From Mixophyes australis (taxonomy: Eukaryota > Chordata > Amphibia > Anura > Limnodynastidae): a stretch of DNA of 64,000 nucleotides. Shown here piece by piece: positions 26,148 through 38,894 of the stretch (position 1 is the first letter of the stretch; the number at the start of each line of letters is the position of its first letter). A model generated the notes under the pieces. It searched no databases, was not told the DNA's origin, and saw only the letters and a list, made by a program, of their open reading frames with translations. The position numbers were made by a program, and so were the translations under genes. Location of the stretch: positions 393,758,283 to 393,822,282 of the forward strand of contig JAVHZZ010000001.1 of NCBI GenBank assembly GCA_036250195.1. The letters run 5' to 3'.

Positions 26148-26879
26148 TACAAACAGCATTTTACTAGGTATTAACTGTAATTATCCAAATCAGCTTACTA
26201 TGTATTTATCTGTTATTATACCAAATAAAATACATTATGTGTTTCATATGGTTACTTTTGTATGATTTGAGATAATTTCAATGTGATTTGTAAGTAATCT
26301 CTGCCTGACATTACATTTTTTGGAATTTTTATGTTTTTTAATGGGGTACCAATTATCTAAAAAAAATAGAGCCAATCTTGCAAATCTGATGTCATATTCA
26401 GAACGAGCAACACAAAGTTAACCTAAAATCCCTCTATTATGAGTGGTAATAAAATGAGTGTTGACCAGTGAAATATATATAATATATTGGTGAAGTGCAA
26501 GAAATATGTAAAACAGATAGTTCAGATAGGCCAATATTTGGCCTTCCTACACACTGTGTAAACTGAAATTGATGCAGATTTGGTTGCCAAAAACATATGT
26601 ATTGACAAGATAATGCAATTGAAGATCCACATTCTGGGAAATTAAGAGGACAGAATTTGGCACTGGCAAAGAATACATGTATAGATGGAGATATGATGAT
26701 TTACACTATGTGATGGAATAAGAGAACTGTATAGACTAGCTTTTTTTTTTTTTAATTGAATCTGAGAAAGATCTGCAATTATGGCAGATTTACAAAATCC
26801 TTCATTAAGAAGAGAGTGGACACAAGACCTCAACTACTGTCAGCAGCATTGGTAGATATTTAAAAGATCATGAGAGGAC

Positions 26880-27528
26880 AAAAGGTAAAATGTTCAGGAT
26901 TGCATTGTCCAAGGACCCACCCACCCACATGTTGAAAAGCACATAGTTTACCAACTTTGGCGACAGGGACAGCCACTTTTGTGGCTGAAGAGCTTGATTT
27001 GTTTTGGTTCACAAAAAAGCCTTTTGAGAGGCTGAAAAATGTGAAAGATTTTGGTTGTTGAACTGAAGAATAGATGATGTTGCCAAATGAATCATGGGCA
27101 TTTGGTTAACAGCGGTCACTGGTCATCTTCCTCAATGGTGACAAATGTCATCATCACCCTCATCAAAGATGTCTACATCAATTACATTTTTATTTTAAAA
27201 CAATAACATACACCAAGTAGGCAGCATGTGTGATATATTAGAGAGGGTCAGCAGCAATATATTGGTGAGGGTCAGCAGCAATACTTTGGCCAAAATTGGT
27301 GAAAATTTGGACAGTTGTGAAGAGATAATTAGAAAATAGACTGCAAATGACTGTTAATGCTATAAATAGTAATATAGGAGCAAAAACAGTTCAAAATCAC
27401 TTACCTATTTTTCACAATATTTATTTAAATCCAGAAGCAAACCCTGTCATGAGTTTGGGGCAAAACCAAAACACAAAGACATTTTAGAACCAAAGCAAAT
27501 TCAAAACACAGCGGCCAGCGCACATCTC
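26880..27528 (-). mobile_element. Decayed hAT 3' segment
   Basis: On the minus strand the order resembles the 3' end of the hAT elements at 38800-40671 and 44640-44850: an acidic-codon-rich stretch near 27125-27190, then a GGCTGAAG...CCTGTCG stem-loop remnant (26935-26995), then CACCCACCC. The plus-strand right margin reads GCGCACATCTCTAAT, like the TAGAGATG terminus of the family. It is heavily diverged with no ORF. Confidence 0.55.
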
Positions 27529-27535
27529 TAATATT

Positions 27536-27538
<3 letters not shown>

Positions 27539-27582
<44 letters not shown>
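27539..27582. repeat. (TA)n microsatellite
   Basis: Pure TA tract directly after the decayed hAT terminus. Confidence 0.95.
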
Positions 27583-27585
<3 letters not shown>

Positions 27586-28481
27586 CTTAAGAGGGAGAAA
27601 GGGACTTTATGGCGTATTACAAAACAATCCTGTGTTTACAAAGGAAACTACAGACGAAAAATCCATATTGACCTGTAGAGGGCTCTATGAATTAACGTGT
27701 TTGGTTTCTGAAACTAGAGAGGGCAAAGCATTTTCACTGCATGACACAAATAGATATCACCACAGACCACACACTACTTTATTTAAATAAAGCAATGGTT
27801 AGGTTGTGTCAGATAGTGACTTTTCAGTTCCATATTAACGATAGCTACATTGTATATGTTTACCCTGTGTAACATCTACATTCTACGGAACCAATTTTCT
27901 CTAGTTTATTTCTTGAAATAAAATGCAGATGCTCTTTCATGTGTTTGGATCATGAGACTTGTGTAGAAATTGGCATGAGGTTTTTATGTGATTAGAAAAC
28001 CATGTGACTGGATAAACCAGGTGTTTGTTACAAATTATTTATAAAATCAGGTGAAAACATACAGTTTACTGGAATCTAACTATATTTTTAATCTCCTATT
28101 GTATTTTGAATATAAATATTAGAATATGAATGCATACCTCCCAACATTTGTAGAAACAAAATCGTGACAAAATAAGCCCTGCAAACCAATCAGGGGCAGG
28201 TTGTGCTGGGGGGGCAGTGTGGCATCTACCACCGGGCCGGTCCCATAGTTGGGTACCTTGGGTTGGGTTAGTGGGCCACCTGCATTTTTTTGTACTTTTA
28301 AAATGATCCTAATAGGCTGCTGAGACGAGTCTTACCCCCTTGGCTACAGTTTGCCAGCCCTCCCCTGCAACCAATCATACCAAATATTTATGAAATTTCA
28401 TCCAATTCAGTGCAAAAGCTCCAGCCATTCTGAGGTCCACAAATTGGGACTGTTCGGCCAAAATCGGTACAGGGGTGTGGC

Positions 28482-28709
28482 CAGGCGCGGGCTGGGAGAG
28501 GTGTGGCCGGGGGGCACACAGGCGGCCGCATCATATTACCGGGGATGCGGCCGCGTCATTGATGACGCGGCCCCATCCCCTGTCATGTGATGCGGCCGCC
28601 TGTGCGCTGACGCGGCCACATCTGATGACATCGGATGCGGCAGCGGGGGGAGAAACTTTTTTTGCATCTGGGGGGCTGCCCCCCTGCCCCCCGGGCCAGC
28701 CCGCCACTG
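28482..28709. mobile_element. GC-rich CAGTGGCGG-type hAT miniature
   Basis: Terminal inverted repeats are CAGGCGCGGGCTGG and (inverted right end) CAGTGGCGGGCTGG. A perfect 8-bp duplication GGTGTGGC lies at 28474-28481 and 28710-28717. The interior contains several copies of GATGCGGC/GACGCGGCC in both orientations and is rich in CpG. It is inserted in another repeat (start near 28135). Confidence 0.85.
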
Positions 28710-29040
28710 GGTGTGGCATGGACAAATCCACCATGCATGAAAACACACTGATAAAATGTTTGTATCTACCTAACTTCCGAGGATTTTATATAATGATGTG
28801 TTAATATGTATATTAAAGAGATACAATAATTAGAAGAGAAGTGCACTAACTTCCTTGAGACCTGCACTGCTTGTGGCCAGCCACCTCTGGCTAGAAGTTT
28901 GACACACGCAAGGCACTACCAATCTGGTTTGCAATTGTCAGCTCCCAAGGGCCGGATAATTGAAATATTACAGGAACCCCTTTAAACTATTTTTACCATT
29001 TTCACCACTTTAAAATTATCAGGTTATACACACACAGAGG

Positions 29041-29182
29041 CATATTCAATTAGGATTCGCGGCTGCGCCTATAGAGTGCCATTACGGTACCGCAACACCC
29101 TATGGGGTGCGCACAGAAACCCTCGATGTTGCCGTACTGGGACCCGTGCGGCTGCGCAGAATCGTGACTGCGAATCCTAATT
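29041..29182. mobile_element. Inverted-repeat MITE
   Basis: The left end CAATTAGGATTCGCGGCTGCG mirrors the right end GCTGCGCAG...TGCGAATCCTAATT. It is about 140 bp with a GC-rich centre and no coding capacity. Confidence 0.7.
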
Positions 29183-29872
29183 TATACATACGTGTAGCCA
29201 TTTCTTTCATATGCATTAGGAATTACATGGCTGATCTAATAACCCTATTTAAATTGTACATATATACATATGCGGAAAATGTAATAAGGCTGCGTAAAGC
29301 ACAACCCATGTTCAATTCTCTCTTTTTTATTTTGTATTTCACTCTCATCTTCATGGAATTGCAAAAGTACCCCTAAAATTTCATGACTATTCATGTGACT
29401 ATTGATGCTGTGTACGACCAAACATAATGAAAACCAACACCAAAATGAGGAATATTATATCTGTAGAGAAAATGATGCTGGTCACCATGAGGTAATTTAT
29501 TCTTAGAACCTCTAATCACAGTCATATTACACTTGTGTATGTAATATATATATTAATTAACCCCCTATAAGAAAAAAAGATATTAGAAGCCAATAAGGAG
29601 TCCGATGACCTGTATAAAGTACCCCGTCATAATGAGTGCTGTTACACAGGTCAGCTGCCTTTTCTATTGGGGTTTCATTATAACTATATCATTATACTAT
29701 AATAGTTTTAATGTAAAACTAGAAAGAAATGATATTATTGGGAATGTTTTGTCCCTGCTGTTTTACTATGTGCTGTTTAGTGAGGTTTATACAGAGAAAT
29801 TCTATCTTTTTTTTCAACTTTTATCCATATCTGGTTTCTGAAAACCGATGCCCAGGTAACTGCACAATATGA

Positions 29873-30059
29873 GGGCAATTCAATTAGCTGCGTAGTGACT
29901 CTGGAACGTCCATGAGATACTTCACAGTGAAGATTTGAAGTATCTCCGCTCATTTTTCCTCGCACCCATGAAAAATTAGCAGAAATTTCTACTGTACTTG
30001 CCGGAAATGTGTAAGGCGCGAAGTCCGCGCGCCACATCGCCATCAATTGAATTCCCCCC
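29873..30059. mobile_element. MITE with GGG-CAATTCAATT termini
   Basis: The left end GGGCAATTCAATTAGCTGCG is opposed by CAATTGAATTCCCCCC at the right. An internal palindromic pair, GATACTTCACAGTG...AGTATC, is present. It shares its terminal motif with 34190-34998 and 61442-61629. Confidence 0.55.
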
Positions 30060-32090
30060 TATGTGTTGATGGAGGATTAACTTTGCACCCTGAACTGTTA
30101 TGATTTTATATCGCTGGAGTAGCATTTGTCTTTGCATTCAGTTTAAGTTTATATTTACATGTTTGTGTAAAGGTTCATAGGTGTGCCGGGAATCTGCTAC
30201 TGTCGATCACAAAATATATTGCAAGACATATCAATCACATTCTGTCATTTTCTACTACAGTTACAACTAGTTCAACTCCTGGACCTTGTTTCATATATAG
30301 ATGCAATGGGCACCATGTCTTCCAGCAATGCTTTGGGAAGAGCCTCACATCGCTATTCTGCGTTGTTTACATTTAGCTGCTAAGAGTGCTTACACGTTAG
30401 CCTAGCCACTCCCACTTGAGGCGTGCTTATACATGGCAGGAATTTCAGAGTTGAGAAATATTAATATTAATATTGTTGGCTGCTGTCACCCTAACAGCTG
30501 ACAGTAGCCAATCACGCGGCTCCTTCCATGTAGGATAGAGCTGCACTTGACAAACATCTGTAGCTTATTGTGGCAAGTACTTTTTTTTTTGCTTTGTTCC
30601 AAAATCAAATATTTGGAACAATCTATAAATTCTGCATTTGCCCCTTCTTTAACTTTAATAACAGGATAGTTATGTCCAAGCTTTCCATTATACTAGGCTA
30701 GATGCTAAACAAGCTTACAAATACATTCAAGTTTGTAACACAGTGGTTCTCACACTGTAATTTAGTCCTCGCTGGTGAGGTTTTCCTACATTTTAGCTGA
30801 AGTCAACCTGCCTCAACTAAATATATAATACAAAGGCGAAACAAAAATGATAAAAGTATAAAATAAAGAACTGAATGGGTAAAGACATAAGAGTTTACAA
30901 ATAAAAAATATAGAACCCATGTTTTATAAGGGGGAGGGTCTTTGATTTTTTTCCCAGTTTTTACTGCTAAATTTCATTGAAACATTTACATGTCTCCTAT
31001 ATTCAATTTATTGCAAACACCTATACTTTTTTTAGCATCACTGGCTAGGTAGCTAACCTGCTCACATGTAAGTTAATTCTCTATAATCACATCATTAAGC
31101 CATACTTTAACACTAAATACAAAATATTAATGTGACATTACGCAAATGTCCAATTTTAAAGGCAAGCTTGATACAGCAAAGTCCCAGTAAAACTATGAGC
31201 TGAACCATTATTATAATCATTTTCCAGGAATTCTTATAGAAGGTAAACACATTATTGCAGAATATAATTACACTCAACACACAGCTTTCCTAAGCAAAAG
31301 AAAACCCAAACACACAAAACACTGTAACCTTTCTAAACCTGTCAATGTGTAATATTTGAATGAGAATTTATGTCAATAAATACACCAAAGAGAAATTAGA
31401 CCTAAGCAGGTAAGCACACATGGAAAATAAATTCATGTAAACGCTGGTGTGAATTTATCCTGCTTACCGTTACTATAGAAATCAGAATACCAAGAAGAAT
31501 TACAGGCTTTATAACTGAAAGGTCATTAAGAGGGAGCTGTAGTGTTATAGCACATTATGCAATGCTAATCCCAAATTTCTCAGGCTGCAAACAAATTATC
31601 ACCTGAAAACACAGACAAGTAAATGGTGAATATCATATTTACTGTGGTTGAATGTCAGTTTGCAGAGATAGCACAGCTTGTTAATTTGGCTTAGCTTATT
31701 AGCTGTATGTCATCATTTTGTTTTTGATGAGAATGTCAAGTGATTTGTAATGGGCTTTTCTGCGTAGTGGTTTTCTTTTCTTCCTCTTTATTTAAGTGGT
31801 CAACAAAATGAATACAAACATACAGGAAAATATATACAGTAAATTACTGTTATGTGAGCAAAATTGTCTTTTTTAGTATATTTATACTATATATAGCATA
31901 AATATAGTATATTTATATATTTATACATACTGAAAGTCACAGAGAATGCACTAGCGTACTTGAGTTCTCAATATTAAAAATAAGATAAAGGGGGAGGGGA
32001 GTAAAGAGAAAAACAGCAAAAAAAATTTTTAAGGCGAATGTGAAGGTACTACAGGAAATATCCCAATGACTAATGTGAGGCGATCCCTTG

Positions 32091-32262
32091 TAGAGGCGTA
32101 ACTTAAAATTTTAGCGTCTTGGGTGAGAAACAAAACTTCCTCCCCCCTAGATCTCAATTGTAACCAAATTAACCTAAAATGAAATAGCTCATAAACAGCG
32201 CCCTCCTTCAGTGTTGCACCCTGGGAGGCCGCCTCTCACGCACTGCCCTACTTACGGCCCCG
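32091..32262. mobile_element. hAT-type miniature (AGGGGCGTAACT family)
   Basis: The left end is TAGAGGCGTAACTT; the right end inverted is CGGGGCCGTAAGT. The 8-bp flanks are ATCCCTTG and ATTCCTTG (7 of 8). Confidence 0.7.
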
Positions 32263-32684
32263 ATTCCTTGTAATGTTATGAGCATAAGAGGATCTAAGAG
32301 GAGTTATGTCCTTGATTTTGGGATTCAACAAAGAGCCATGGCATACGCACTTGGCCATATACATGAACTCTGTCATGAACATAACAGAGTGTTTGTTTAA
32401 ATTTTGGAAAGGGTAACACAAGAGAAATGTCCAGGGATTCTTTGAACAGCAGCTTCAAGCATGGAGTTGAAGAGGAATTGTATTTTGTAGCAGAAAGGGG
32501 GGATGCGAGGGGAGGTTCACCAACTGTGGAGGAATGTACCCCTGGGACCACAGGTCCTCCAGCATCCACCCAGAGGTAGGGAACATTTAGAGTAATCTCT
32601 CAGGAGTATAATACCATGTCTAGTATATTTTGTAGGTCGTTTCCTTCATTAAGATGGGTATGGAGCTCTGAGTTAAGTCCTCTC

Positions 32685-32839
32685 CAGAGGTGGACCTAGC
32701 GAGCTGTGGGCCCCGGTGACGGGAAGCAGGGAGGAGGGAACGGGGGCCCATAGTTCACTAGTTCCCAGTCAGCAGGCCCCAGTATCCTCATGGGCCCTGG
32801 AGCACCGCACCTACTGCACCAATGGTAGTTCCACCACTG
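32685..32839. mobile_element. CAGTGGCGG-type hAT miniature
   Basis: The left end is CAGAGGTGGACCTAGC; the right end inverted is CAGTGGTGGAACTACC. A perfect 8-bp duplication GTCCTCTC is at 32677-32684 and 32840-32847. It is a relative of 17165-17346. Confidence 0.88.
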
Positions 32840-34189
32840 GTCCTCTCTTATCTCCTCCCATTCATCCTGATGGGGAGGGGAGAACCAAATCTCTCTCCCA
32901 TTTTCTCATTCTACAACTTTGCAGTACATTAAGGGAGACAAGTAATAAACCACAGAGTAAGGAGTTCCTACTTTTGCATGGGGGCATCTGAGATAAATTT
33001 ATTCAAAATATGATAGATCTCTGGGTCGAGAGAGGTTAGGAAATTATTAATCCTGAATGTATTCAAAGAGGTGAAATATCATTTCAGGGAATTAATGTTG
33101 GACATTAGTGAGGGATATGAGCCGATTTTATTCTATCATATCTGTTACATATTGGAATCATGAACAGATCTGCTGAGTGAAGGTCGTAGACATACCTGGG
33201 AGGAAATCTGGGTTGTTCCAGAGAGGAGCGACGGGCGAGTAGGGAATAGAGCAGCCACATCTAAAAGCAGAATAATCCCAAATATATAAGGAGAACAATA
33301 TTGTTGGTAGTGTGTTGGACGAGAAAGGTCTATGTCGCTTTTGGGGGAACCAAATTAAGATAGTAGATTTAAATAAATATTTAGCATCAATATCTAACTA
33401 CTATTTGTGAAATTTTTGAAATAGCTCTGTGCAAGCCCAGAAATGGACATTAAATGCATGTAATTCATATCCAAAAGCTACGGACAGTCACAAATGCCTA
33501 TGTTTGAGAGAACAGGAAAGGGAAGGGGCAGACTAACATAGGCCATGTACAGTAAGGGCATTCTGAAGCAGATGCAGTCGATTCAAGTCCTGTGATTCTC
33601 GTAAGTACTCTTGGTTTCACCCGTATCATTTGCACCCACTACATGGCAAGTGTAAATGCCAACTGGTACGTCATAGTCTTTGAATTAAAAAGTACATGGA
33701 TGTTTACCAGTAACTATCATCGAACAACTGTATGCAATTAAGATAGACTATAAAAAAATGCATTGTATGAACAGTATCCACTAATATAGTTATTTATGTA
33801 AAAAATGTAAATAAAATTTTTATATTATACTGTTGAGAGTTATAGCTTTTTGTACATACGCATATGTGTATACTGCAGTCTGTTCTGTGTGTCTACGTAC
33901 GGCAAGTACTGCGTACATACCTAGATTCCAATCAAAACGTATCTTGAGATACGTTTGGATTTGAAAACTGTCGGAACTACACACAAGTTCCACAAGTTCC
34001 GAGCTCTTTTTGAAAACATAACTTATGTGCATGTTGTGTTTGGACTTGAATCAGGCTACATGTGAGCAAACCATATTATCAACCTTTATTTATACTGCTA
34101 GTTTTATAGTTTGATTTGGAATAGGACTAAAAAGATTAATGAACCATGCTCTAAACTAACTTTAACTAAAATACATTTCCACACCCAAT

Positions 34190-34998
34190 GGGGGGAATTC
34201 AATTGACTGCGAGATATTTTTAACACCGCGGTAAGTCATTTTAACGCTGTTTTTTTTTTATAATTTTCGAGCGGGTTAACTTTACCCGCAATTCAATTCC
34301 ATTTTTAACACTCAGTTTTTTTTCATGAAACGGTCCTCTCGCGTTCCAGTAGAAAGTCTATTGAAAGTATAGGATGTGCGAGAGGCAGCTGCGTTAAAAG
34401 CTATTCAATTGTTTTTTAACACGGCGCGTTAAACAGGCCAATATTTTGTTTTATCTTGCACCTCTTTGGGGTGTGATAAAAATAAAAAACCTAAAAAAAC
34501 TATTTGAAATCATGTAATATTGAAAAAAAAAAGATAAACTATGTTTATCAGTAATGTATAACAATAAAAAGATGATTTTCTTGTGATAAAATAATGGAAA
34601 AAAAAACATAAAAAAAATAAAAAGAAAAAATCACAAATTAAATATATTTATGTATGTTTTTGGTACAAATACGTATGTACTAATGTGTTTTGATGATTCT
34701 ATAGTAAAAAATAGTGAAATAAAAAAATATGCTAAAGAAAGTACTCTAATGTAGATATTATCAAATAGAATGGTTGTGTAATACAATAAAATGTATGAAA
34801 ATGTATGCCAATCCTTTTTACATGACCACCAATGATTAACGTGCGGGGGCAGCATTCCCTCTTTTTCAATTGAATTGCACAAGTTTTAACAGCTGTGTTA
34901 ACTAAAAATGGTCGCTATAGCAGTTAAAAACCCGCGTGTGATTTTTTTTTTCACGCTGCAGAAAAAAAAAACAACTCGCGGTCAATTTAAAACCCCCC
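34190..34998. mobile_element. Inverted-repeat element with GGGGGG-AATTGAC.GCGAG termini
   Basis: The left end GGGGGGAATTCAATTGACTG is matched by the inverted right end GGGGGGTTTTAAATTGACCG. The 809-bp interior is AT-rich with no ORF and contains GCGTTAAA-type inverted motifs near both ends. Probably a non-autonomous DNA transposon; the superfamily is not determined. Confidence 0.6.
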
Positions 34999-35173
34999 AA
35001 TCTATCCTATAATTAAACTCAAATCCACTTTAAAAATTTCTTATACCCCCATTTATCCCATTATTCTAAATACAGCTTTCTATACTGCCCAAGCTCTGAT
35101 ATATTACTACAAATCAAGGTTGGAATGGCGTGCTGGAGGATTCTGTGTTGGGTCTAAAACTCCATGTGACAGG

Positions 35174-35174
<1 letters not shown>

Positions 35175-35219
<45 letters not shown>
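35175..35219. repeat. (TA)n microsatellite
   Basis: Pure TA tract on the left side of the palindromic locus. Confidence 0.95.
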
Positions 35220-35222
<3 letters not shown>

Positions 35223-35401
35223 ACACACAGCAGATATATAAACAGCGCTAATAACCTCAACGTAACAACCAGTATAAATAACTGGTAGATGGATATACCA
35301 AAATATACACAATCAGTCCCGATAAAAGCACATAGCTCGTTTAAGAGCGGCAGCCTTGAGTCACTTGGGTCCAGATGGTTAATCCGGAGGGATGTGGTAA
35401 C

Positions 35402-36547
35402 TGCGGATAGATAAACAAGTATGGCGCTCCAATGTGTAGTATTGATAGTAATATGGGAAGATGTAATAAAATGCGTACCATATAGATGAAATCAATGATC
35501 GTATGGTAGAAACGGAGTTCCTCTTCTGAGGTAGTGTCTCCCCCTCTCCAGTAATAGCGATAATGTGGGTCAAAAAATAGAAAAACACAAATAGTGTAAT
35601 AGAGTTTATGTACTGTATCACCACATGTGATAAACCTCCACCAGGATCAATTGTTAGCCCGGCACCAAATGGGTTAATTATATGAGTACACCTCCAAAAT
35701 ACACCAACAGCTTATGCTGCGTACCAGATGCTGCAGAGTGAACTCTGAAATGGCAGTCCCTCAGTCAAAAGATCATCCAGGGCGGAAATGGATGAAAAAT
35801 AGACAAAGGATGCAATGTAAAAATATGAAAATAACAATTTATTAAAACGAGTAGTAGTAACTCACATATAGTTGTAATAACGATGCCAATAGCAACCACA
35901 GCTCAACGCGTTTCGTCCCAACACAGTGGGACTTCCGGAAACAGCTTCTCGCCCCTCTTTTCCCTAATACACTGGGAGTGTATTAGGGAAAAGAGGGGCG
36001 AGAAGCTGTTTCCGGAAGTCCCACTGTGTTGGGACGAAACGCGTTGAGCTGTGGTTGCTATTGGCATCGTTATTACAACTATATGTGAGTTACTACTACT
36101 CGTTTTAATAAATTGTTATTTTCATATTTTTACATTGCATCCTTTGTCTATTTTTCATCCATTTCCGCCCTGGATGATCTTTTGACTGAGGGACTGCCAT
36201 TTCAGAGTTCACTCTGCAGCATCTGGTACGCAGCATAAGCTGTTGGTGTATTTTGGAGGTGTACTCATATAATTAACCCATTTGGTGCCGGGCTAACAAT
36301 TGATCCTGGTGGAGGTTTATCACATGTGGTGATACAGTACATAAACTCTATTACACTATTTGTGTTTTTCTATTTTTTGACCCACATTATCGCTATTACT
36401 GGAGAGGGGGAGACACTACCTCAGAAGAGGAACTCCGTTTCTACCATACGATCATTGATTTCATCTATATGGTAAGCATTTTATTACATCTTCCCATATT
36501 ACTATCAATACTACACATTGGAGCGCCATACTTGTTTATCTATCCGC

Positions 36548-36548
<1 letters not shown>
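35402..36548. repeat. Long near-perfect palindrome (572-bp arms, 3-bp spacer)
   Basis: Left arm 35402-35973 and right arm 35977-36548 are reverse complements around GGG (35974-35976). Comparing the arms by eye I found one mismatch (GCGTACC against GCTTACC) and no indel, and the centre predicted from the ends is exact. The arm contains the motif GACGAAACGCGTTGAG, which I associate with a dispersed frog repeat. The left arm is preceded by about 180 bp of further unique sequence and a TA tract. The right arm runs straight into a TA tract. Confidence 0.95.
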
Positions 36549-36582
<34 letters not shown>

Positions 36583-37206
36583 GCCTAGTGGCGTGTGTTA
36601 GTCTGTGTGAAAAACAAACAAAAACAAGCTGCAGCGCCACCTGCTGGGTGGAGTTATACACTGACCTACTAAATTCTTAGTATGTGTGGAAAAAAAAACT
36701 CAGAAAGGGCTGAAATTTGGTATACTAAGAGGTTTTTAATTTGTTAATTTAATTTGTTAATTGTTAAAAGTGTTTATAAAGATTTAAAAAAAATATATAT
36801 ATATTTCTTGAAGGAGAAGTGACAGTTGGGAGTGGTTGGTGGTTGCCGGGGGTGACAGTTGGGAGTGGTTGGTGGTTGCCGGGGGTGACAGTTGGGAGTG
36901 GTTGGTGGTTGCCGGGGGTGACAGAGCGAGATGAGTGTGATACTCAGGACTGCTGAGAGATCCCTGTGTCTGGATAGACATCTGGATAGATGTGGCGATA
37001 AAGATGAAGGATGAGGTGATGGAGAAAAATGATGAGGTGGTGACATGTGGACAAAACCACGTTAAAAAAGGGCGCTTGCGTCGGGAAGTAACGCTTTTCC
37101 TTTGAGGAGGCCTGGCCTAGCCCCAAATGCATGACAAGAACCTTTTTAACACCTTAAGTAGCTTGATTTGACTAGAATGCATGAGTATCATGCACGGGTT
37201 AACTTG
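36549..37206. mobile_element. Dispersed repeat, possibly Helitron-like (tentative)
   Basis: The segment is bounded by TA tracts on both sides. It begins AAAGCCTAGTGGCGTGTG after the TA run and ends in a block (AATGCATGACAAGAACC ... GCATGAGTATCATGCACGGG) that I recall as a repeat terminus in frog genomes. I cannot show a helicase ORF or a diagnostic CTAG hairpin, so the class is uncertain. Confidence 0.35.
36827..36926. repeat. 33-bp minisatellite, three units
   Basis: The unit TGACAGTTGGGAGTGGTTGG continues GTGGTTGCCGGGGG and is repeated three times exactly. The 33-bp length is a multiple of three and so creates a spurious repetitive ORF. Confidence 0.95.
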
Positions 37207-37209
<3 letters not shown>

Positions 37210-37260
<51 letters not shown>

Positions 37261-37265
37261 TATAT
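37210..37265. repeat. (TA)n(CA)n microsatellite
   Basis: A pure TA tract followed by a CA tract. Confidence 0.95.
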
Positions 37266-38435
37266 GCATACACATACATACATTTCCCATGTATTCATTT
37301 TAAAAGCTGAATTCCATGCAATACCTTTTGTGGATTCATTTTGTCTCTATAAAGGTTTCTGCCTCTCACGGACACTAAAAATACATCTGCCGATAAGTTA
37401 TGGCTGTCTTGGCTTCAGCTTATGTGCTAAATTTATACCATATATACATACCTGCAGTCTCGGGTAACAGCTAATTAAAGATAAACATTCAGAATGCTTA
37501 CTTACAAATATACAACTACCCTTTATAGACAATCATATATTTATTGTCATTAATATAACGCAGTTGTTCGCTATGCATTACAGCACATTTGCTATTTAAA
37601 TAATGTTATTAAATAAGCCTTATTTTGTTTGTTTTTACACTGAGTCAGAGGAGCTCATAAAAACACAGATATATAGAGGAAAGGTGGACAGATAAGTAAA
37701 GTGGTGCTACATAAAATGAATTACTTTATCTCATGAATTATACATCAGAAAGCAAAATAAAATACACAATTTAACATACATAATACAAAAGTTGTGTTGT
37801 TTTTTTTTATTAACGGCCAGTATAGCATTTCCAACAGATTGTGCAATACTAAAACTATGCACTAAGGAGTTAGGAGGTAAAGATTAGAGATGGGTGGGCT
37901 CCGTTTCCTTGAAACCGAACCCACCCGAACTTTGGGGTTCCGAGTACTGAGCCGAGTCGGCTTGGTACTCTCGCACCTATTCGGATTCCAAAACGAGGCA
38001 AACGTCATTGTGATGTCGTCGTATCTCGGGAGTTTTGGAATCAATAAATACCCACATCCACGTTGATCTAGCGCCATTTGAGAGAAGGACAGAGAAGGGT
38101 TAGGTCACAGTATAGTGCAAAAATAGAGCAGTATAGAGCAGGCATTTTTCTGAATTTGCACTACAAAGTGTTTGGCGTTTCATATACCCCCTTTAAAAAA
38201 GCTTAATTGTCTGAGTGCTGAAATTCTAATATAGCACTGTATTTTTCTGAATTTTCACTACAAAGTGTTTGGGGGTCTCATATACCCCCTTCTTAAAGAG
38301 CTGTATTTTGTGAGTGCTGAAATTCTAATATAGCACTGTATTTTTCTGAATTTGCACTACAAAGTGTTTGGGGTCTCATATACATCCTTATAAAAGAGCT
38401 GATTTTTCTGAGTGCTGAAATCCTAATATAGCACT

Positions 38436-38767
38436 GTATTTGAAAACCCATGTACAAACTTACTTTGCAATAGCTAAGTTGCCCACACTCAAGTGTGTAC
38501 TCAGAAAGAGTTTTCAGCACAGCCGGGAACCTTGTCAGTGATCGACGTAGGAGGTTACTTCCTAAAAATGTGGAAAAGATGATGTTCATCAAAATGAACT
38601 ACATCTTCCACGAGGAAGGCCATTACCGGCAAATACATCCAAGTACTGACACTTCTCTAATGGTGGATTCCAGCGCAGATGAATTAATAGTCTGTAATGA
38701 TGATGTACACACTGATGACGGTGAGAATGATGCTAAAGATGATGACGACAACATCTTGACAGTGTAG
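38436..38767 (+). pseudogene. hAT transposase C-terminal fragment
   Basis: It reads KPMYKLTLQ, a stop, LSCPHSSVYSERVFSTAG, then NLVSDRRRRLLPKNVEKMM and an acidic tail ending DDDDNILTV, stop at 38765-38767. This matches the hAT dimerisation domain of the copy at 44849-46651, with one in-frame stop and no catalytic part. The remaining 90-codon open frame is the end of the ancestral gene. Confidence 0.9.
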
Positions 38768-38840
38768 AATTCATTTCACAGCACTGTTGGTCTAACCTGC
38801 CTTTAGGGCATTGATAGCTGGTTTAGTGAGGGGCCCAAAC

Positions 38841-38894
38841 AACCAAGCACTTCAGCCACCAAACTGGCAGCCCTTGTCGCTGAAGTGCTTGGTT
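38841..38894 (+). other. Stem-loop after hAT transposase stop codon (copy A)
   Basis: A 16-bp perfect stem (AACCAAGCACTTCAGC, 38841-38856, pairing with 38879-38894) with a 22-nt loop, about 75 nt downstream of the transposase stop. It is homologous to copy B at 44730-44793. Confidence 0.8.

Noticed and set aside
30755..30800. CAGTGGTTCTCACACTG, resembling a mammalian-type hAT terminus
   Set aside because: No matching right end or 8-bp duplication could be found nearby.
36774..37046. Minus-strand ORF with an 11-residue Pro/Thr repeat
   Set aside because: Created by the 33-bp minisatellite, whose length is a multiple of three.
37168..37467. 99-codon plus-strand ORF with Tyr/Ile/His/Thr runs
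   Set aside because: Translation of the TA/CA microsatellite at 37210-37265.
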